A stretch of 64,000 nt of DNA from Tubulanus polymorphus. Its lineage: Eukaryota > Nemertea > Palaeonemertea > Tubulaniformes > Tubulanidae. The translations under genes were made by a program, and so were the position numbers. Location: assembly GCF_964204645.1 (NCBI RefSeq), contig NC_134033.1, forward strand, positions 14,076,155 to 14,140,154. Direction: 5' to 3'. The notes under the pieces are model-generated. The model had not been told where the DNA came from. It saw nothing but the letters and a program-made list of their open reading frames with translations, and did not search any database. Of the stretch, positions 59,501 through 64,000 are shown piece by piece. The stretch's first letter is position 1. Each line of letters starts with the position of its first letter.

Positions 59501-62138
59501 TCATTGGTTTTTGAATGAGCATATGGCGCCAGTCAAAGGATCGATTTAAAACAAGTCTAAGGCCATCTTTGTTCTTTTGCCACAATCTAATAATTCTTTG
59601 AAGAACCATTTGACAGGGTTCTTGGGAGAAATGGTTCTTCAAGAATGGTTCTTCAAATAGTTCTTCAAAGAACCTTTACCAGGGGTTTATCAAGGAACCC
59701 TACAAAAAAGGTTCTTTGAAGAACCTTTAGGATTCTCCCTGGGAGGCAAGCCCAAGAACCCCTAAAGGTTCGAAGGTAGAACGCTTTGTTCTAAGAGTGA
59801 TCTTTGTTCTTTTGCCACAATCTAATAATTCGAGACCAAACGTCCAATTCTAGACCTATTTTGTATAAGTGAGCCTAGGTTCTGTTGGGTTGAAATATGC
59901 GGTACTTGTTTGAGAAAGAGTGAGAGGACACTTACGTAAGCCTTCTGACGTAGAGTCATACCGACGTCGTAAACGATTAGTTTCTCGTTCGGTAGGAATC
60001 GATGTACGGATCCGATAGCGTCCAAGGCTTCCTCGTAGCGGCGAGTGGACAGCGCCATCACCAGCACCGGGGACGGCACGTACTCCTGATTCAGATCGAC
60101 GAACTTCTGATCTTGTTTCAAAATCGATTTGATCATCGGGTGGTCGTAGGAGAATCCGAAATTTAATCCTGTCAGAAAAGCGAAAGCGCATTAGAAGAAT
60201 ACAGCCATTACGAATTTCACGAAATCGACGCATTTGTAAACGATTCGAAGGTAAATATTTTGTTCGCAACATTCACAAGCGATACAAGGCAATACCCACT
60301 TCACCGATACAGTGTCAATTCTCCCCCTACCCTACAACTGTCAAACTGAATCTAGAACTGTGGAAATGGATTCAGAGTCAAATTAAACCCACACAACTGT
60401 TGAACTGGATCCAGGTTCAAATTTAACCCACCCAACTGTGGAACTGGATCCAGATTCAAATTAAACCCACGCAACTGTGAAACTGGATCTTAGATTTTAA
60501 TGAAACCCACACAACAAGGTAATAAGATATATTAATTAATCAAAATAATCCCGAACTCTTAAACTAATCCCGCCATTGTTATTTAGACACTAACCAGTGT
60601 TAACTCCGCGTAGTCCGGGCTCGTACAGGGGCAAACTGTGATGTCGATGCCGCATCAACCGTTCCAAATCCTGAGAGTGGAAATGGGGATGGATTCGTTG
60701 ATGGTGGTAGGTACTTTTAGACTTCTGCTGAAACGAATCGTAAGTCTGCACAGGATAATAAACCAACAACCCAATCATAGATCAGTGAAGGTATTTTTGA
60801 GAAGACGACAACAGATAAATCTGTATCATCACGTCTCGTATGGGACAAAATGAGGATCTAAAGCAGAAACAGTTCATATTTTTGGTGTAAGCTTGAAAGC
60901 GCCGTCTGTGCTCGCTTGATGAAATAGCTATGACATTTCTAAGGATCTAATATCGCTAAGACGCACTGGTCGACACATCATATCAAGACTCGTCTAATTC
61001 CCTGAGTGTTGTGTTCGTTTCTTTTTGAATTGAATGATCTTGTTGAACCTGTTTATAAACAGTTCGCCTTGTCCAATTAACGAATGTTTGCGTACATTCA
61101 TAGTTCTTATGAGAATTTTCACGTTAGTTTTTGTTTCAATCGTTGGTAATCCTCTCCCGCCTCCCACCTCGTTTTTCTAGTATCGACTAAATCGTCTAAC
61201 AGTAAAGATTTTTCTACTCAGTCCGTATCCGGACTATATTTGTATTAGTTAGAAAGATCTTATTTTCAGTAACGAAGCGAAAAATTGATAAAAAAAAACC
61301 TTCAGATTAGGCAACAATGCGCATGTACTGCGTAAAAACGCTTTGTTTCCAAGAAAAGAACGCGAAACGTCATCTAGAAATTATCTATTTATATCTGCTT
61401 GAAGACTCTTCAAATATGAATACCACGGCATCAAAAAGAAAAATGACCCGCTCTGAATTATTTACTCAATTACAGGAGTTTCAATGTTTTTATCATTGGC
61501 TTTCACCGCCAGGAAATAGAATCCTTCCTTTGCTGGATTATGTATGTAGTGCAGTATGTTTTATTCAAGTTTCTGCACTGCGTAGTATACGTAAACGAGG
61601 CTTTTTACTGATGATGACAATACCGTGACCCTAAAACTCTCTGACTATTTGGACGAATCGTCGATAAAGCGGGTTAGGCCTTACAGGTCGCTAGCCAGAA
61701 TTTATCATTGCGCTGAACAAATACAGATTTGTATAGCGTTATTTGATCAATGAACCATAAAAAATACTTTTCAATTTGAAATAATATAATATGTATGCTA
61801 ATTTAGCAGAGCGCTAGGCATTATTACGGGTTCGAGTCCCGCGATACGATAGTATTTCACCTCGGGTTCGAATCCTAAATATCTCGTGCGTTTTTTAGAC
61901 TGATATACGCGTTGATAATTGAAATATCAAGTACGGTGTTTTTGGGGTTATAAGGGAATGCGGGATAGGTTGGGAGGACTTGTCGTACCTTTGCTATTTC
62001 TTTATTATTGAGATAAAGCATTCCGAATATCAACAGAATCCCGGCAATAATCGTGCAGTATTTGACGATGAATCGATGTTTGAATAGAAGCTCCATGTTT
62101 AGTCTGTCAAAGGCTCTCGAAGGATGATCTTTATACAT
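56536..62138 (-). CDS. Type II membrane protein, putative glycosyltransferase (DUF1647-like), with heptad-repeat tail
   Basis: Five exons (62138-61989, 60745-60595, 60168-59936, 59318-59214, 57861-56536) splice in frame to 654 residues, or 640 if the ATG at 62096 is used. A short N-terminal stretch is followed by one membrane helix (FIVKYCTIIAGILLIFGMLY), giving a type II, Golgi-like topology. A basic, His-rich stem follows, then a globular domain: VPSPVLVMALSTRRYEEALD, EKLIVYDVGMTLRQKAY, CNVEIVEFPFKLFPPYV and NKYGAILWMESSTRFITGD. These resemble, from memory, invertebrate DUF1647-type proteins, thought to be glycosyltransferases; no catalytic residue is certain. The C-terminal 200 or so residues are Pro/Gln-rich with 22 heptads of the VQQQGVP type. 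AATAAA lies at 56532-56527, 3 nt after the stop. Introns carry a MITE, a palindrome, an exon fragment, a hairpin element and a minisatellite. Confidence 0.78.
56677..57138 (-). repeat. Coding 21-bp minisatellite, 22 heptapeptide units
   Basis: 462 bp read as 22 in-frame units [VLA]-Q-Q-Q-G-V-P inside the last exon of the putative glycosyltransferase. Exceptions are few (QAVP, QHG, QGVS, HQGMP, QNG). The 21-bp period keeps the frame whatever the copy number. Long open frames on the opposite strand over this region are shadows of the repeat. Confidence 0.93.
57930..58110. mobile_element. pogo/Tigger-like MITE, intronic copy
   Basis: Left TTCAGTGGACTAAACGACAT; right, reversed, GGTGGAATCTCGTTATAACG. 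The interior word GAATGAAATTCTAGGTTCGT matches the copy at 8404-8594. It lies in the last intron of the putative glycosyltransferase gene. Confidence 0.65.
58491..58746 (-). pseudogene. Partial duplicate of exon 4 and its upstream intron
   Basis: About 250 bp nearly identical to 59272-59523, offset 781 bp. It keeps the splice acceptor and the codons for LSSLCNVEIVEFPFK of exon 4 and then diverges, losing FPPYVRLLLRF to the donor. It lies between the true exon 4 and exon 5. If used it would shorten and alter the domain, so it is most likely a dead exon fragment. Confidence 0.8.
58748..58821. repeat. 74-bp perfect palindrome
   Basis: Left arm ATTATCTAGTTTATAAGGCC - AGCTACAAAAAAATTGA is followed with no spacer by its exact reverse complement; the centre is at 58784/58785 (TTGATCAA). 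A further ATCTAGTTTATAA follows directly at about 58820. It sits at the edge of the duplicated exon fragment. Confidence 0.97.
59565..59831. mobile_element. GGTTCTTTGAAGAACC-rich insertion between 32-bp direct repeats
   Basis: A 32-bp word starting ATCTTTGTTCTTTTGCCACA occurs identically at 59565-59596 and 59800-59831. The 203 bp between them are full of inverted words GGTTCTTYRAAGAACC, AGGGTTCTTGGG and CCCAAGAACCCCT. It lies in the intron between exons 3 and 4 of the putative glycosyltransferase gene. Confidence 0.7.
60345..60515. repeat. Minisatellite family 1, locus 5
   Basis: Four units of about 39 bp: AACTGTGGAACTGGATCCAG - ATTCAAATTAAACCCACAC. Reverse orientation relative to locus 1. 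In the intron between exons 2 and 3 of the putative glycosyltransferase gene. Confidence 0.8.
61803..61848 (+). repeat. tRNA-like remnant with A and B boxes
   Basis: TTAGCAGAGCGCTAGGC (A-box-like) is followed after a few bases by ACGGGTTCGAGTCCCGC (B box with stem). The spacing is too short for an anticodon arm. A second GGGTTCGAATCC lies about 37 bp on. Read as a SINE or tRNA pseudogene in the first intron of the putative glycosyltransferase gene. Confidence 0.5.
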
Positions 62139-62199
62139 CTGTAACGCACGTGCGGTTGCCTGTGCGCGCACTCTCCAGTCCAGATGATCGAGGAACTTT

Positions 62200-64000
62200 T
62201 TCAGACTTTGTTTTTAGAAATCCACGCGTGGTAAATAAACTCAGGCCTAACCGGCTGATTCGTGATAAACGAATTTATCCAGTCACGACTTGGGCGTGAT
62301 GTATATCGAACGGGTTTAAAAGCGTCTCGATTCGATTAGTTACCGCACAAATCGTGGCGGTCGCTTTGTTTCGCAAGGTTTCGCGACTATTTCGATAAAG
62401 ACACAGAAATTATCGTAATTTCAGTATCCCAATCTTAATATGCGGTTCACGCTCTGCAAGCAATTTTACAAAAACGAATTATACACGTCCAAAAATCGTC
62501 GCCGGTGAACGGATTTCGACCTATCGCTTCCAAGCAAATAAACGTCTGCCATGTCTTCATTCAAAGTAAATCGATAAAAACGTTTCTTGATGTGACGTGA
62601 ACAAAAAGTTGCTTTACACGTAGCTGATTCCAGCGTGTTGTTTTAAGCAGGTTTTCGTCCCACCCTGCGCCGTCCTATGTATATTTCAAAGGCCACAGCT
62701 GTTCACGTGTATGAGACCTAAGGACCCCGGATCCATTCGTCACTATACAGCTTACCGGCGTCACAGCTGGATTTTATTAATGACCTGCTCATCGATTTAA
62801 ATTACGCATTGTTTTCGTTCAAATTAGTGAAACGGTTTTTTTATTGGCTGTTGATATTCGCCGGGGCCGCAAGCAAAAATAAACAATGTTCATGAATTAA
62901 CCATGGGCTTTAAATTTGATCGTTTTTGTGGCCGTGAGTTAACATCGGATATTTAACCTCTTATAACCGACAATGCGGCAAGCCAGGATTCCTTGATCCA
63001 CCAGGTTCGCTAGTTTGCTTTCTTTAAGGGTCGCCTCTTTGGTTGCATAAAATGTAGTTAGCTTTTTAATGTAGTATAAACTCTGTAAATAGTGCTAACC
63101 GCGGTAAGGCTTAAAAATCGGCGTAGGAAATCACTGCTGTAGCTAACAGGGTTTACCTGTACCCGCCCCTAGTGGATCCTCGATTGCCACAGGAGGCACA
63201 TTCCATCATCGGGCCGATGACTCTTCTTAAGATTTCCATAGGTAGCAATATCTGTATGTTTGTTTTTATTTTACTTTGCGTCGTTTCGGTTTCCCAAGAC
63301 TATTAATCCCGCCGGATTTTATATTTCGCCGCACGCTCTAAGCAGCCAGCAGGACTCGAACCCGCTTGCCACAACCGCTGCACTGATGATAGTGAAGGCG
63401 ACAACAACTACGCACTTGATCACACACCGAGCTGCTGAGGCCGATTTGTACATACTAATACCGAACCTGGTGGTGGATGCTACGAGTGGCACATCCTCCC
63501 TCTGCAGGGACTCGAACCTGATGGCATCGCTACACTCAGCCACGGCACGAACCCCTGCATCAGTAGACCGGGTGCGCAGGTACATGCGCAGCTTTCCGAA
63601 CGAAAACTGACGGCACCAATCAGATTGCTCGTTGTATAATCGTTGAGGCAAATTTCAAGTAAGAACTATAAATGGGAAAACCCGGGCTAAAATAAAACGG
63701 GATTTCTGATTGGCTAAAAATCACATCATCTGAACTGCGCATGTATCTGCGCACACGGTCGATTATGGCAGGGTTTCGTGCCGTGGCAATCTCGATGCCA
63801 TCAGGTTCGAATCCCTGCCGAGGTATGCTACGAGTGGCAAGGGTGGCAAAATTTGGTTATAGTAAACTATCGTGCATAGCGTATCCTCGATAGCCGCAGG
63901 TGGCAAAATTAAAATCCGCACCGGTATATCTAAACATATTCATTCTAATTCACAATTGCTTGCTTTCATAGTTTTCTGAACTCGATACGATTTAATCCGA
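62200..64000. other. Upstream region with SINE-like fragments, no gene
   Basis: Presumed promoter of the minus-strand gene 8, then repeats. 'agcagccagcaggactcgaa' at 63341-63360 matches 39239-39258. A tRNA-like pair of inverted sequences lies at about 63502-63560 ('gcagggactcgaacctgatg') and 63765-63825 ('catcaggttcgaatccctgc'); these are the same block in opposite orientation. Confidence 0.5.

Overview
The window is animal nuclear DNA: AT-rich, with short exons bounded by GT...AG introns, long non-coding stretches and many short interspersed repeats. Protein matches were made by eye from memory. They fit an invertebrate, most likely a spiralian (mollusc, nemertean or annelid grade), but the species cannot be fixed from the sequence.

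Eight genes can be supported, seven of them complete in coding sequence. From left to right: (1) 460-5976 (+), the last 12 coding exons of a USP9X/fat facets deubiquitinase, followed by a long 3' region. (2) 10760-12625 (-), a three-exon Ly6/uPAR-type three-finger protein with signal peptide and GPI-type tail. (3) 15275-16698 (-) and (4) 23878-24974 (-), two paralogous three-exon genes for secreted peptides of about 60 residues. Both end in G-R-[LM]-P-P-G-F-G-K-stop, which looks like an amidated-peptide precursor. They arose by duplication of a block of about 2 kb that includes promoter and 5' UTR exon. (5) 20300-21181 (+), an intronless histamine N-methyltransferase-like SAM methyltransferase lying between the two peptide genes. 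(6) 31568-32482 (-), an intronless four-helix membrane protein of unknown function with a short uORF. (7) 51317-54699 (+), the six-exon kinetochore gene MIS12. (8) 56536-62138 (-), a five-exon type II membrane protein of a putative glycosyltransferase (DUF1647-like) family, ending in 22 in-frame heptapeptide repeats.

The rest is mostly repeats. A MITE family has CAGTAGACTYCGCTC ends; its end piece appears amplified into an indel-free 64-bp tandem array at 41.3-42.7 kb. A 39-43 bp minisatellite family recurs at five loci, in both orientations. There are pogo/Tigger-like MITEs, fold-back elements, tRNA-derived SINE-like pieces, a 14-bp array at 33.9-34.4 kb, a run of about 115 TA units at 18.4 kb and long purine or pyrimidine tracts.

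The genes do not form an evident pathway. The most novel item is the twin peptide-precursor pair. Next come a 74-bp perfect palindrome beside a partial exon duplication inside gene 8, and a 30-bp palindromic insertion with a 9-bp direct repeat upstream of peptide gene B.
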